The notes under the pieces: model-generated
What the model was told of the DNA's origin: nothing
The model's input: only the letters and a program-made list of their open reading frames with translations
Database searches by the model: none
Translations under genes and position numbers: made by a program
Assembly: GCF_001431405.1 (NCBI RefSeq)
Contig: NZ_LDJL01000001.1
Span: forward strand, 248,001-312,000
DNA: 64,000 nucleotides
DNA from: Pseudoxanthomonas dokdonensis
GTDB lineage: Bacteria > Pseudomonadota > Gammaproteobacteria > Xanthomonadales > Xanthomonadaceae
Direction of reading: 5' to 3'
Shown: positions 8,681 to 17,453 of the stretch, piece by piece
How positions within the stretch are numbered: position 1 is the first letter of the stretch
Layout of the letters: each line of letters starts with the position of its first letter

Positions 8681-9822
8681 ATACCCATACTCCCCCCCAA
8701 GATGGACATGCCGGCGCCGACGGCAATCCCTACATGGCGCAGTCGCCACAGGAAATGCCTTCACAGGCAGGACTCGATGCCAGCGCGCCGGTCCTGCAAA
8801 CGGCCGACAACCAGCGTCTGAATCGCAAAGCCCTGTTGTTCCTGGCCGCACTGGTGCTGTTGCTGCTGGCCGCCGGCTGGCTGCTGCTGCGCAGTGCCTC
8901 CGGTGAAAAGGAAGCCGCGCCGGCAGTGCGCAACGAACAGGTCGAGGTGCCGGCCGCGCCCGAGGTGCCGCCCGTGCCTGCGAGCGCTCCGATTCCGCTG
9001 GCTGATGCCGCGGCACCGTCACTGCCGCCGATGCCCGAGCCACCACAGGACGACATGTTCGCGGAGGCGAGCCAGCCGGTACCGCGTGGGCCGACACTGG
9101 CCGAGCGTCGAACCATGAGTGACGCCGCATCCGCGCCAGCGCCCGCCGGGTTTGGCCAGCCGGGTCCGCAGAATCCCCAGGACGGCCTGTTGCAGCCGAC
9201 CCAGGCCAGCAGCGCGACATTCCTCAACCAGCCCGATGCGTTGCTGCTGCGCGGCACCTATATTCGTTGTGCGCTGGAAACCCGCATCATTACCGACGTC
9301 AACGGATTTACCTCCTGCGTGGTGACCGAGCCGGTGTACTCGGTGAATGGAAGCCGGCTGCTGCTGCCAAAGGGCTCCAAGGTCTTCGGTCAGTACGCAT
9401 CCAATGCGATACGTGGCAAACGCGCGGCGGTGGTGTGGGATCGCATTGTCACCCCGACCGGCATCGACGTCACCATGTCCAGCCCGGGCATCGATCAGCT
9501 TGGCAGCGCCGGACATCCGGGCGACTACAGCGCCCACTGGGGTGAGCGGATTGGCTCTGCGTTGTTCATCAGCCTGTTGAGTGACGCGTTCAAATACTAC
9601 GGCGAGGAAAATGGACCTACCACCACCACCGCCTATCCAGGCGCCGGCGCGGTGGTCCAGGACCCATTTGAAAGCAACACTGCGCAGACGCTGCAGGATC
9701 TGGCCAATCAGGCCGTCCAGCGCAGCGCCAATCGCGAGCCGACGATCACCATCAACCAGGGCAGCATTCTCAACATCTACGTTTCCAAGGATGTCGACTT
9801 CTCGGGCGTGCTGAGGAATTGA
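8677..9822 (+). CDS. virB10: VirB10 core-complex scaffold
   Basis: 381 residues. A cytosolic N-terminus of about 50 residues precedes one membrane helix (about 51-71) and a Pro/Ala-rich periplasmic linker (about 80-170). The conserved C-terminal TrbI/VirB10 beta-barrel domain begins near 190 (FLNQPDALLLRGTYIRCALETRI), includes GSKVFGQYASNAIRGKRAAVVWDRIVTP, and ends with the antenna and NQGSILNIYVSKDVDF. VirB10 spans both membranes and transmits energy to the outer pore. It overlaps virB9 by four bases and its stop lies just before the virB11 ribosome site. Confidence 0.93.
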   Translation: MNTHTPPQDGHAGADGNPYMAQSPQEMPSQAGLDASAPVLQTADNQRLNRKALLFLAALVLLLLAAGWLLLRSASGEKEAAPAVRNEQVEVPAAPEVPPVPASAPIPLADAAAPSLPPMPEPPQDDMFAEASQPVPRGPTLAERRTMSDAASAPAPAGFGQPGPQNPQDGLLQPTQASSATFLNQPDALLLRGTYIRCALETRIITDVNGFTSCVVTEPVYSVNGSRLLLPKGSKVFGQYASNAIRGKRAAVVWDRIVTPTGIDVTMSSPGIDQLGSAGHPGDYSAHWGERIGSALFISLLSDAFKYYGEENGPTTTTAYPGAGAVVQDPFESNTAQTLQDLANQAVQRSANREPTITINQGSILNIYVSKDVDFSGVLRN

Positions 9823-9824
9823 GC

Positions 9825-10868
9825 ATGGACATGACCATCGATGACGGACCGCTGGCAACGGTATCCAGTGACTTCCTCGACTACCAGTACCAGATCCTCG
9901 GCATCGCCGAGCATCTGGCCAGCAACGAGGTCACCGAAATCTGCATCAATCGCCCCGGCGAGCTCTACCGCGAAACCCGTGGTGGCTGGGAGCGGGCAGG
10001 CGTGCCGACGCTGACCTTCGAACGTGCCCGTCAGTTCTGTACCGCCGTGGTCAACGAAAGCAACACCGGCCAGCGCATCACCGATGTCGACCCGATGGTG
10101 TCGCTGACCTTTCCGACCGGCCAGCGCGCCCAGTTCGTGATTCCACCGGCCTGCGATGCCGGCAACATCTCGATCACCATTCGCCTGCCTGCAAAGCACA
10201 GCCGCACTCTGGAACAGTACGAGCAGGACGGCTTCTTCGACCAGATCATCGAGCAGACCGATGTGCTCAGCGAGCATGATCGCGAGTTGCTGGAGCTTAA
10301 GGAACAACGCCGCTACGGCGACTTCTTCCGCAAAGCCGTGCACTACAAGAAGAACATCGTGGTGTCCGGCGCCACCGGCAGCGGCAAGACCACTTTCATG
10401 AAGTCACTGGTCGACCACATTCCGGCCGACGAACGCCTGGTGACCATCGAAGACGCACGCGAGCTGTTCATTCCACAACCCAATGTGGTGCACCTGCTGT
10501 ACTCCAAAGGTGGCCAGAGTGCCGCTCAGGTCAGTGCCAAGAGCTGCATGGAAGCATGCCTGCGGATGAAACCCGACCGCATCATCCTGGCCGAGCTGCG
10601 TGGTGACGAGGCGTTCTATTTCATCCGCAACTGCGCCTCTGGCCATCCGGGTTCAATCACCAGCTGCCATGCCGGCAGTACCGTGCAGACCTGGGACCAG
10701 CTGGCATTGATGGTCAAGGCCTCGAACGAAGGGGCTGGACTGGAGTTCGAGACCATCAAGCGGTTGCTGAGGATGACCATCGACATCGTGGTCCACATCA
10801 AGGCCCACGCAGGTCAGCGCTATATCACCGGGATCGACTTCGATCCACGACGTCGTTACGACGACTAG
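9825..10868 (+). CDS. virB11: VirB11 traffic ATPase
   Basis: 347 residues from ATG 9825. A TTG six bases upstream is in frame, but GAGGA at 9813-9817 sits seven bases before the ATG and favours it. The N-terminal domain carries NEVTEICINRPGELY. The RecA-like domain has Walker A GATGSGKTT (residues 182-190), the Asp box VTIEDARELF, Walker B RIILAELRGDEAF and the His box SGHPGSITSCHAGS. This hexameric cytosolic ATPase switches the T4SS between states with VirB4 and VirD4. All catalytic motifs look intact. Confidence 0.94.
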   Translation: MDMTIDDGPLATVSSDFLDYQYQILGIAEHLASNEVTEICINRPGELYRETRGGWERAGVPTLTFERARQFCTAVVNESNTGQRITDVDPMVSLTFPTGQRAQFVIPPACDAGNISITIRLPAKHSRTLEQYEQDGFFDQIIEQTDVLSEHDRELLELKEQRRYGDFFRKAVHYKKNIVVSGATGSGKTTFMKSLVDHIPADERLVTIEDARELFIPQPNVVHLLYSKGGQSAAQVSAKSCMEACLRMKPDRIILAELRGDEAFYFIRNCASGHPGSITSCHAGSTVQTWDQLALMVKASNEGAGLEFETIKRLLRMTIDIVVHIKAHAGQRYITGIDFDPRRRYDD

Positions 10869-10880
10869 GAGGCCCAGATC

Positions 10881-11711
10881 ATGTTGCCAGGAATGGAATT
10901 GATGGCGTGCCCGGAGTTGGCGGTGTCCAAGGAGGTGATGCGCCATGTGGTACAGGTGGAATCATCGCGCAATCCCTATGCGATCGGGGTGGTCGGCGGT
11001 CACCTGAAACGCCAGCCCAAAAACCTGCAGGAAGCGCTGGCAACGGTACGGATGCTGGAGAGCAAGGGCTATAACTTCTCGGTCGGCATTGCCCAGGTCA
11101 ATCGCTACAACCTGGAAAAGTACGGTCTGGACTCGTACACCAAAGCATTCCAGGTCTGCCCCAATCTCCAGGCCGGCGCGCGCATTCTCGCCGAGTGCTA
11201 CCAGCGGCACCAGGACTGGGGCAAATCCTTCAGCTGCTACTACTCGGGCAACGCGGTCACCGGCTTTCGCCACGGCTATGTGCAGAAAATATTCGCCTCG
11301 ATGGCCAAAACCGGCGAAGGCACAGTCGGCGCCATCCCGGTCACCGGCAGCGCGAACCGGAAGCCGCAGGACGTCAGCCATTTTCCGGCACAGTCGGCGC
11401 CATCCCGGTCCGTTGCTGGTATCAGCCGTATTTCGACTGACGTCGCCGTGCCGGAGCAGCCAGCTGTGGCAGCTGACCCCGCGTTTGCCGGGTCACTTGC
11501 GGCGTCGCCGTCCGCAGGCATCACCTCACCGGTGGCCGGCACACCGTCCGCTGGCATCAGCAGCCGGCAGCCACCAGTGATGCCGGTCGGTCCGGCAGAC
11601 CCGGCCGGGCCCGTCCGTCTGCAGCCTACCGCGGCAATGCAAGGAGCTACTCCAACGACCGCCACCAGCCAGGTACAGAGGTCCCCTGGCGACAGTGCCT
11701 TCGTCTTCTGA
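10881..11711 (+). CDS. virB1: VirB1 lytic transglycosylase
   Basis: 276 residues. AGGAGG at 10867-10872 fixes the ATG at 10881. The N-terminal part is a lysozyme-like SLT domain: catalytic Glu27 in VVQVESS, then YAIGVVGG, NFSVGIAQVNRYN and CYYSGN. It would open peptidoglycan for channel assembly. The first 20 residues are not a convincing signal peptide, so the export route is unclear. The C-terminal third is a low-complexity Pro/Ala/Gly/Ser tail. Inside that tail a 24-bp segment occurs twice (11319-11342 and 11387-11410) in different reading frames, suggesting a past slippage or duplication. Confidence 0.88.
   Translation: MLPGMELMACPELAVSKEVMRHVVQVESSRNPYAIGVVGGHLKRQPKNLQEALATVRMLESKGYNFSVGIAQVNRYNLEKYGLDSYTKAFQVCPNLQAGARILAECYQRHQDWGKSFSCYYSGNAVTGFRHGYVQKIFASMAKTGEGTVGAIPVTGSANRKPQDVSHFPAQSAPSRSVAGISRISTDVAVPEQPAVAADPAFAGSLAASPSAGITSPVAGTPSAGISSRQPPVMPVGPADPAGPVRLQPTAAMQGATPTTATSQVQRSPGDSAFVF
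11319..11410 (+). repeat. 24-bp direct repeat, copies in different frames inside virB1
   Basis: Bases 11319-11342 and 11387-11410 are identical (both begin GGCACAGTCGGCGCC). The copies start 68 bp apart, which is not a multiple of three, so the first encodes GTVGAIPV and the second is read in another frame. Confidence 0.85.
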
Positions 11712-11785
11712 CTCTGCGCTTCACTTCAGCAAGAAAAACCGTTCAGCCGTTCCATTTCACTAGACCACGCAACAAAGGAGCAATC

Positions 11786-12145
11786 ATGAAAAAGACCACC
11801 ATTTCCCTGCGCACCCGTTTCCAGCTTTTGGTAGCTACGCTTGCCATGTCTCCCATGATGGCTTGGGCCGCCTACGGTGATACAGACAAGAAGGTGTGCG
11901 GATTTCTCGACAACATTACCGGCTTGCTGAACATGGGTTCGATTGCAGTAGTCACCATCGCGGTCATCTTCGCCGGCTACCAGATTGCTTTTGCCCACAA
12001 GCGTATCGGTGACGTTGCTCCGATTCTGATTGGCGGACTGCTGATTGGCGCTGCAGGCCAGATTGCCAACATGGTGATCGATAGCGATGGTGCTGATAAG
12101 TGCACGGCGCTGCTGATGAACATGCATCTGCTGCCCTATGCATAA
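11786..12145 (+). CDS. virB2: VirB2 pilin
   Basis: 119 residues with AAAGGAG upstream of the ATG. A long signal sequence ends near AWA-A (residue 28). The mature pilin has two hydrophobic helices (LLNMGSIAVVTIAVIFAGYQIAFA and VAPILIGGLLIGAAGQIANMVI) joined by a basic loop HKRIGD, the classical VirB2 topology, and two cysteines flanking the helices. It would form the pilus or conduit subunit. Its 3' end overlaps the virB3 start by eight bases. Confidence 0.9.
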   Translation: MKKTTISLRTRFQLLVATLAMSPMMAWAAYGDTDKKVCGFLDNITGLLNMGSIAVVTIAVIFAGYQIAFAHKRIGDVAPILIGGLLIGAAGQIANMVIDSDGADKCTALLMNMHLLPYA

Positions 12146-12446
12146 GAACGCGCTCTTCCGCGGCTGCACCCGCCCACCGATGTTCCTCGGGGTTCCCTAT
12201 ATCCCGTTCTTCATCGCGGCGGGCTCGGTGCTGCTGTTGGCGATGTACACCAACATGTTCTTCCTGTTCCTGCTGCCGGTGGTGATTTTCGTGATGCGTC
12301 AGATGGCGCGTCGCGACGAGATGATATTCCGGATGCTTGGTCTGCATCTGCAGACGCGTCTGCGCACTCGCAACATCCGCGACAACGGCGGTATGTGGGT
12401 TTTCAGCCAGAACATCTATCGCAACAAGCCGTCTCGACATGATTAA
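12138..12446 (+). CDS. virB3: VirB3 inner-membrane protein
   Basis: 102 residues. The N-terminus LFRGCTRPPMFLGVPYIPFF is typical of VirB3, followed by a hydrophobic hairpin (about 22-55) and a basic cytosolic tail ending NIYRNKPSRHD. VirB3 works with VirB4 in the inner-membrane complex; in some systems the two are fused, here they are separate. The stop codon TAA lies in the loop of a 12-bp hairpin. Confidence 0.88.
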   Translation: MHKNALFRGCTRPPMFLGVPYIPFFIAAGSVLLLAMYTNMFFLFLLPVVIFVMRQMARRDEMIFRMLGLHLQTRLRTRNIRDNGGMWVFSQNIYRNKPSRHD

Positions 12447-12516
12447 TCCATGTCGAGACGGACGCATGCACGCCAATGCATGCAAGAGGGCCAGCCGGTC
12501 GTACACCGGCTGACCC
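12430..12516 (+). terminator. three consecutive hairpins between virB3 and virB4
   Basis: Hairpin 1: CGTCTCGACATG (12430-12441) pairs perfectly with CATGTCGAGACG (12449-12460); its 7-nt loop holds the virB3 stop. Hairpin 2: GCATGCA (12464-12470) with TGCATGC (12477-12483). Hairpin 3: GGGCCAGCCGGT (12488-12499) with ACCGGCTGACCC (12505-12516), one mismatch, followed by a C/T-rich stretch. Together they could stabilise the upstream pilin message or attenuate read-through into virB4. Confidence 0.65.
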
Positions 12517-12546
12517 TTCAATCCTTTTCCAGAGCACGACGTTTCC

Positions 12547-14991
12547 ATGTTCAACCCAGACGCGCCACAGACTGACTTCATACCGCTGTCCACCCATGTA
12601 TCGCCGACGGTCATCAAGACCACGGGCGGCGATTACCTGATGGTATGGCGATTGGAAGGCTTGCCCTTCGTCGGCCGCGAGGAGTGGGATCTGGAGCATC
12701 GGCACAACACCTTCAACCGGCTGCTGCAGACATTGCGTGCACCGGACTACGTCAATGTTGCATTCTGGGTGCATGACATCCGCCGCAAGCGCCGATTGAA
12801 CGGTGGTGCTGCGTTCCGGCACCGCTTCAACCAGCAACTGTCCGACCAGTACCATGAGCTGTTGTCGTCGCAACGGCTGATGGGCAACCAGCTATACCTG
12901 ACGATGCTGTATCGACCCAGGGTCAGCGGCAAGCGCTTTGCCGAGAAATCCGCCGACACCGCGGTGCTGCAGGCGCAGCAGGACGAGGCAGTAGCGAAAA
13001 TCCAGGAGCTGGCGACCAATGTCGAGGCATCGATCAAGGAGTACACGCCCTACCGGCTGGGCATGTACGAGGCCGACAACGGCATCGTCTTCTCGGAGGC
13101 GCTGGAGTTGTACGGCTACATCCTCAATCGGGTCGACGAGCCGGTACCAGTGCTTGCAGCACCACTTCCGTCCTATCTGCCGGTCAGCAAGCACCTGTTC
13201 TCGACCAAGACTGGCGACTTCGCCATCAACCCGCCGACGGGGCCCAGCCAGTACGGCGCGATGTTGAACATCAAGGAATATCCGGACAGCACCTACCCCG
13301 GAATCCTCAATGGCTTGAAGTACCTGGATTTTGACTACGTCCTGACCCACTCATTCAGCCCGGTCGGCCGCCAGGACGCATTGAAAGTACTGGACCGTAC
13401 CCGCGGCATGATGATTTCATCCGGCGACAAGGCGGTCAGCCAGATCATCGAGCTCGACCAGGCGATGGACGACTTGGCGTCGGGTAATTTCGTCCTCGGC
13501 GAATACCATTTCAATCTTGCAGTCTATGCGGACTCGCAGGCGCAACTGGCTCACAACCTGGCGACCGCCCGTGCCGAGCTTTCCAATGCAGGCTTCGTCT
13601 CGGCCAAGGAGGATCTGGCCGTGGTATCGGCTTTCTACGCGCAGTTGCCTGGCAACTGGCGTCACCGCACCCGCCTGGCCAACGTCAGCTCGCTGAACTT
13701 TCTGGGTCTGTCGCCGCTGCACAACTTCGCTACCGGCAAGCGACAGAACAATCCATGGGGCGATTGCATCACTACATTGCAGACGACCAATGGCCAGCCT
13801 TACTACTTCAACTTCCACGTCTCCGATCCCGGCCAGGATTCGTTGGGCGAGAAAGCCATCGGCAACACCCTGGTCATCGGCAAGTCCGGCACCGGCAAGA
13901 CCGCGCTGATCAACTTCCTGTTGAGCCAGGCGCAGAAGCTGCAACCGGAACCGACCATCTTCTTCTTCGACAAGGACCGTGGCGCCGAGATATTCGTACG
14001 CGCCTGCGGCGGCCACTATCTGTCGCTGGAGAATGGCGAGCCAACAGGCTTCAACCCGTTCCAATGCGAAAACAACGAATCCAACGTCCAGTTCCTGGCG
14101 GATCTGGTCAAGATTCTGGCCGGCAAGAGCAGTTATACGGCACGCGAGGACGAGCAGATCTTCGTCGCCGTGGAGGGCATGCTGGACACGCCGCCGCACC
14201 TGCGCAGCATGACCAATCTGCAGAAAAGCCTGCCCAATATGGGCGACGACGGCCTGTACGCACGCCTGCGAAAGTGGACATCCGGCAACTCACTGGGCTG
14301 GGTCTTCGACAATCCCAAGGACCTGATCGACCTCAGCCAGGCCAACATCATCGGCTTTGACTACACCGAGATCATCGACAACCCCGAGGTCCGGGTGCCA
14401 GTCATCCATTACCTCCTGCATCGTCTGGAGGAACTGATAGACGGCCGTCGGCTGATCTACGTCATGGACGAATTCTGGAAGATTCTGGATGGCGAGGGTG
14501 GCCTGAAAGAGTTCGCCAAGAACAAACAGAAGACCATCCGCAAACAGAACGGACTCGGGATCTTCGCTACCCAGAGTCCGGAAGATGCATTGCAGAGCGA
14601 CATCGCCGCCGCGCTGGTGGAGCAGACCGCGACCATGATCCTGCTGCCCAATCCCAGCGCCAGCCGCGACGACTACATGAACGGGCTCAAGCTGACCGAA
14701 GCCGAGTACAACGTGGTCAAGAACCTTGACGAGCGGTCACGCTGCTTCATGGTCAAGCAGGGCCACGCATCCAGCGTATGCCAACTCAATCTGCGCGGCC
14801 TGGATGATGCGCTGGCCGTGGTGTCCGCCTCAACCGACAACATCGCGATCCTCCACGAAGTCCTGGACAAGGCGGCGCGACAGCAGGAAATCGATATCGA
14901 ACAATTGCAGCCGGAGCAGTGGCTGGAGCAGTTCTATCAACAGCGCAAGGGCAGCGGCAAATCCAACGGAACGGAACAGGTGACACGATGA
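12547..14991 (+). CDS. virB4: VirB4 T4SS ATPase
   Basis: 814 residues, the usual length. The N-terminal CagE/TrbE/VirB domain includes YLMVWRLEGLPFVG and later SHKSFSP-like sequence TLTHSFSPVGRQDALKVLDRTR at the domain core. The C-terminal RecA-like ATPase has Walker A GKSGTGKT (residues 445-452) and Walker B RRLIYVMDEFWKIL with the Asp near 640, followed by ATQSPEDA. It energises pilus assembly and substrate transfer at the inner membrane. The region before the start has only a weak ribosome site, so initiation may depend on upstream structure. The stop overlaps the virB5 start (ATGA, 14988-14991). Confidence 0.93.
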   Translation: MFNPDAPQTDFIPLSTHVSPTVIKTTGGDYLMVWRLEGLPFVGREEWDLEHRHNTFNRLLQTLRAPDYVNVAFWVHDIRRKRRLNGGAAFRHRFNQQLSDQYHELLSSQRLMGNQLYLTMLYRPRVSGKRFAEKSADTAVLQAQQDEAVAKIQELATNVEASIKEYTPYRLGMYEADNGIVFSEALELYGYILNRVDEPVPVLAAPLPSYLPVSKHLFSTKTGDFAINPPTGPSQYGAMLNIKEYPDSTYPGILNGLKYLDFDYVLTHSFSPVGRQDALKVLDRTRGMMISSGDKAVSQIIELDQAMDDLASGNFVLGEYHFNLAVYADSQAQLAHNLATARAELSNAGFVSAKEDLAVVSAFYAQLPGNWRHRTRLANVSSLNFLGLSPLHNFATGKRQNNPWGDCITTLQTTNGQPYYFNFHVSDPGQDSLGEKAIGNTLVIGKSGTGKTALINFLLSQAQKLQPEPTIFFFDKDRGAEIFVRACGGHYLSLENGEPTGFNPFQCENNESNVQFLADLVKILAGKSSYTAREDEQIFVAVEGMLDTPPHLRSMTNLQKSLPNMGDDGLYARLRKWTSGNSLGWVFDNPKDLIDLSQANIIGFDYTEIIDNPEVRVPVIHYLLHRLEELIDGRRLIYVMDEFWKILDGEGGLKEFAKNKQKTIRKQNGLGIFATQSPEDALQSDIAAALVEQTATMILLPNPSASRDDYMNGLKLTEAEYNVVKNLDERSRCFMVKQGHASSVCQLNLRGLDDALAVVSASTDNIAILHEVLDKAARQQEIDIEQLQPEQWLEQFYQQRKGSGKSNGTEQVTR

Positions 14992-15731
14992 AACAGACTA
15001 ATAGCTGGAGTAAAAGAATATCCAGGCAAATGATGTGTGTGCTGGTAGGCGTACTCGCGTTCAGCGGCAACAGCTCAGCGCAATGGATAGTCGAAGATCC
15101 AGCTGCGATCTCCAAGATGGTCCAGGAATACATAGAAACCGCACAGCGCTGGAAGCAGACTGCTGACCACTATCAACAACAGCTGATCAAGTTCAAGAAG
15201 CTGACCTTCGTCGCGTCGCAGTTTGCCGATGACTTCTCGTTGCGGGACGCGACCTATGGTATGGACGAATGTCCGGGAAGTGACAAATTTCCAATCGATA
15301 TTGAAGAGCTGATAAGAACAGTAAGGCCAAATCTCCGGGGCGAAATCGTCGAAGAGCAACGCAAGATCTGCCAACGTATCGTGTTAGCCAAGAACAATAA
15401 ATACAACGACACGATAACCATGATGAGAACGCTGATACAACGGCAGCGTGAGCTGCAGGCGATCGAAGGACAAAGGGCTGCCGTGGGCACGAATCAGGGT
15501 GCCCTGGCCGCCAACGACAATGAAACGCAGCGTCTTCTGACGCGTACCACCATGGACTTGAATTTCTGGCAATCCCGCAGTTCGGCATACGATGGTTACA
15601 TCGCCGCATTGCAGGAGGACTCCGACCGTTTGGCCAAGTGCGCCATGCGCGGCTGTCCGGATGGTCTTCAGAACCTGATTGGCAATGTTGTACAGGCCGC
15701 GACGCTGAAAGCAGCACTATCGGTCGATTGA
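14988..15731 (+). CDS. virB5: VirB5-like minor pilus protein
   Basis: 247 residues from ATG 14988, which overlaps the virB4 stop. The signal peptide ends near NSSAQ (about residue 32). The mature protein begins WIVEDPAAISKMVQEYIETAQRW, then long helices with many Lys, Glu and Gln, as in TraC/VirB5 proteins that cap the pilus. Sequence conservation is weak in this family and the call leans on operon position between virB4 and virB6 as well as fold character. GC is lower than in virB4. Confidence 0.8.
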   Translation: MKQTNSWSKRISRQMMCVLVGVLAFSGNSSAQWIVEDPAAISKMVQEYIETAQRWKQTADHYQQQLIKFKKLTFVASQFADDFSLRDATYGMDECPGSDKFPIDIEELIRTVRPNLRGEIVEEQRKICQRIVLAKNNKYNDTITMMRTLIQRQRELQAIEGQRAAVGTNQGALAANDNETQRLLTRTTMDLNFWQSRSSAYDGYIAALQEDSDRLAKCAMRGCPDGLQNLIGNVVQAATLKAALSVD

Positions 15732-15776
15732 TCGCAATGCTCCCGGAGAAAAGCCGGAACAGCAAGGAATAATTCA

Positions 15777-16904
15777 ATGAGTGTTTACATCGATAAGCTA
15801 CTGGGCGGGCCGCTGCACTATCTACAAGCTCAGGCTGCGGATATCGGCAGTTTAGTCTTCTTCAAGCTGATCTCAGATTATCTGGATAAGCAGATTCTGC
15901 TGATGTCCGACGGCATCATGGGGCGTGCCATGCTATGGGCGGGTGGTGTGGCACTGGCTCTGCTAACCATCTGGATCATGATAGTGGGCTATCAGATCAT
16001 GACCGGAAGTTATCGTGGGTCGATGTCATCCCTGATTACCGACATGGGGAAGAAGGTCGTCATTGTATCGGCGGCCACCTCCATGGTCCTATTTGGGAAC
16101 AACCTTAATGTGTTCTTCACTCATGATCTGGATCGCTCGGTTAACTACCTGATTACTGGGGAAGAGAGGACAACGTCTGATGCCATTGATGAGAATCTCG
16201 CATACATGCAGGTGGCGTTGTCCGCAATAGATGCAGTGGCCGTGGTCGATGGAAATCCGGAAGTGCGCGAAGAAAAAGCGCGGGCGTTGCTATTTGCTGG
16301 ATTTGGCACCTCCGGGCCCGCGTTGACGGCGGGTGCGATGCTGATCTTCTTCAAATTCATCATCGGATTCTTCATTGGGTTAGGGCCGATTTTCATCCTG
16401 ATGTTGATGTTCAACTCGACCAAATCCCTGTTCCAGCGATGGCTGCAATACGGCATCGCCACGCTGTTTGCGATGGCTGCGCTGAATGCTGTTACCAGCA
16501 TCGTACTTGGCCTATCGACACGGGTAGCGGCCGCGTTCTGGGGAGCAAGAATGATCAACCTGATTCCCGGACTCAGTCCAGAGGGTCTTTCGTCCCAGGC
16601 AATGCAGCAGGGAGGAATTGGACTGTTACTGACTGCGGCTTTGATCACCGTGCCCTCCGCGGTGGCGGCATTCTTTGGTGGTTTGGCCAGCAGTTTCTCG
16701 CCCTATCCAACCTTGGGTCCTGCGGGCCAGCCAGGCCCCCAAGGTCAGCCACCCGGCGCGTACGCAAGACAACACAACAACGCTTACAACAACTCGGGAA
16801 CGACGACACCCAGCCCTTCCATTTCCAGCCATCGAGTAGCTTCGCCGTCGAGTGGTAAAGCACTGGATGAAATAAAACAATCAACAAACCAGCGGGAGAA
16901 CTAG
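15777..16904 (+). CDS. virB6: VirB6 polytopic membrane channel protein
   Basis: 375 residues with AAGGA upstream. About five to seven hydrophobic segments are visible (for example ALLTIWIMIVGYQI, MLIFFKFIIGFFIGLGPIFILML, LLLTAALITVPSAVAAFF). The TrbL/VirB6 signature around FIGLGPIFI is present. A hydrophilic Pro/Gly/Asn/Ser-rich tail of about 65 residues follows the last segment, which is usual for this branch. It forms the inner-membrane pore region of the secretion channel. Two bases separate it from the next gene. Confidence 0.88.
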   Translation: MSVYIDKLLGGPLHYLQAQAADIGSLVFFKLISDYLDKQILLMSDGIMGRAMLWAGGVALALLTIWIMIVGYQIMTGSYRGSMSSLITDMGKKVVIVSAATSMVLFGNNLNVFFTHDLDRSVNYLITGEERTTSDAIDENLAYMQVALSAIDAVAVVDGNPEVREEKARALLFAGFGTSGPALTAGAMLIFFKFIIGFFIGLGPIFILMLMFNSTKSLFQRWLQYGIATLFAMAALNAVTSIVLGLSTRVAAAFWGARMINLIPGLSPEGLSSQAMQQGGIGLLLTAALITVPSAVAAFFGGLASSFSPYPTLGPAGQPGPQGQPPGAYARQHNNAYNNSGTTTPSPSISSHRVASPSSGKALDEIKQSTNQREN

Positions 16905-16906
16905 TC

Positions 16907-17425
16907 ATGAAGAGATATATCCTGGTGCTTCTATTCTCTCTTGGCTGGTTGGCCATTGACGCCCACGCGGAAGGTCCGTGTCCTCCGGGGTACTTTCCTG
17001 CAGTACAGCCACCCGCGGGACCACTGAGTTGTGGACCAATTCCAGGCTACAACCAGCAGCCTGCAGCACCGTCGGAACGCCCTGCGTACTGGGATGACCG
17101 GTACGGCGCAGTCGCTTGGGATCCTGAGGTTCCGGGACATGGGGGTATCGGCATAGCCGAGCAGTTCACCAGCGCCAGGAAAGCCAGAAAAGCCGCTTTG
17201 AAGGATTGCGTCAATACCGGCGGTGACAAGAAAACCTGCAAATTGGTGATTGAGTACTCCAATGGCTGCATGGCCATGGCAGAAGGCGCTACCGGCATAC
17301 GATCCCCGCACGTCAAGAGCACGTATGAGGAAGCAAAGGCGTCGTCCATGGAAGCGTGCGAAAGCGACACGACTGATTGCAAGATAGTAGCTCTTGCATG
17401 TAGCAAGCCCGTTCTGTCCCGCTAG
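16907..17425 (+). CDS. exported DUF4189-family protein
   Basis: 172 residues. A clear signal peptide ends at AHA (about residue 22). A proline-rich linker leads to a DUF4189 domain: YGAVAWDPEVPGHGGIGIAEQF, then AALKDCVNTGGDKKTCKLV and YSNGCMAMAEG, with paired cysteines that could form disulfides. Proteins of this type occur beside X-T4SS genes in related bacteria. The function is not known to me; a periplasmic accessory or protective role is possible. It starts two bases after virB6 and probably shares its transcript. Confidence 0.75.
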   Translation: MKRYILVLLFSLGWLAIDAHAEGPCPPGYFPAVQPPAGPLSCGPIPGYNQQPAAPSERPAYWDDRYGAVAWDPEVPGHGGIGIAEQFTSARKARKAALKDCVNTGGDKKTCKLVIEYSNGCMAMAEGATGIRSPHVKSTYEEAKASSMEACESDTTDCKIVALACSKPVLSR

Positions 17426-17453
17426 ATAATCAATTGAAGTCACGGAGTCGACA

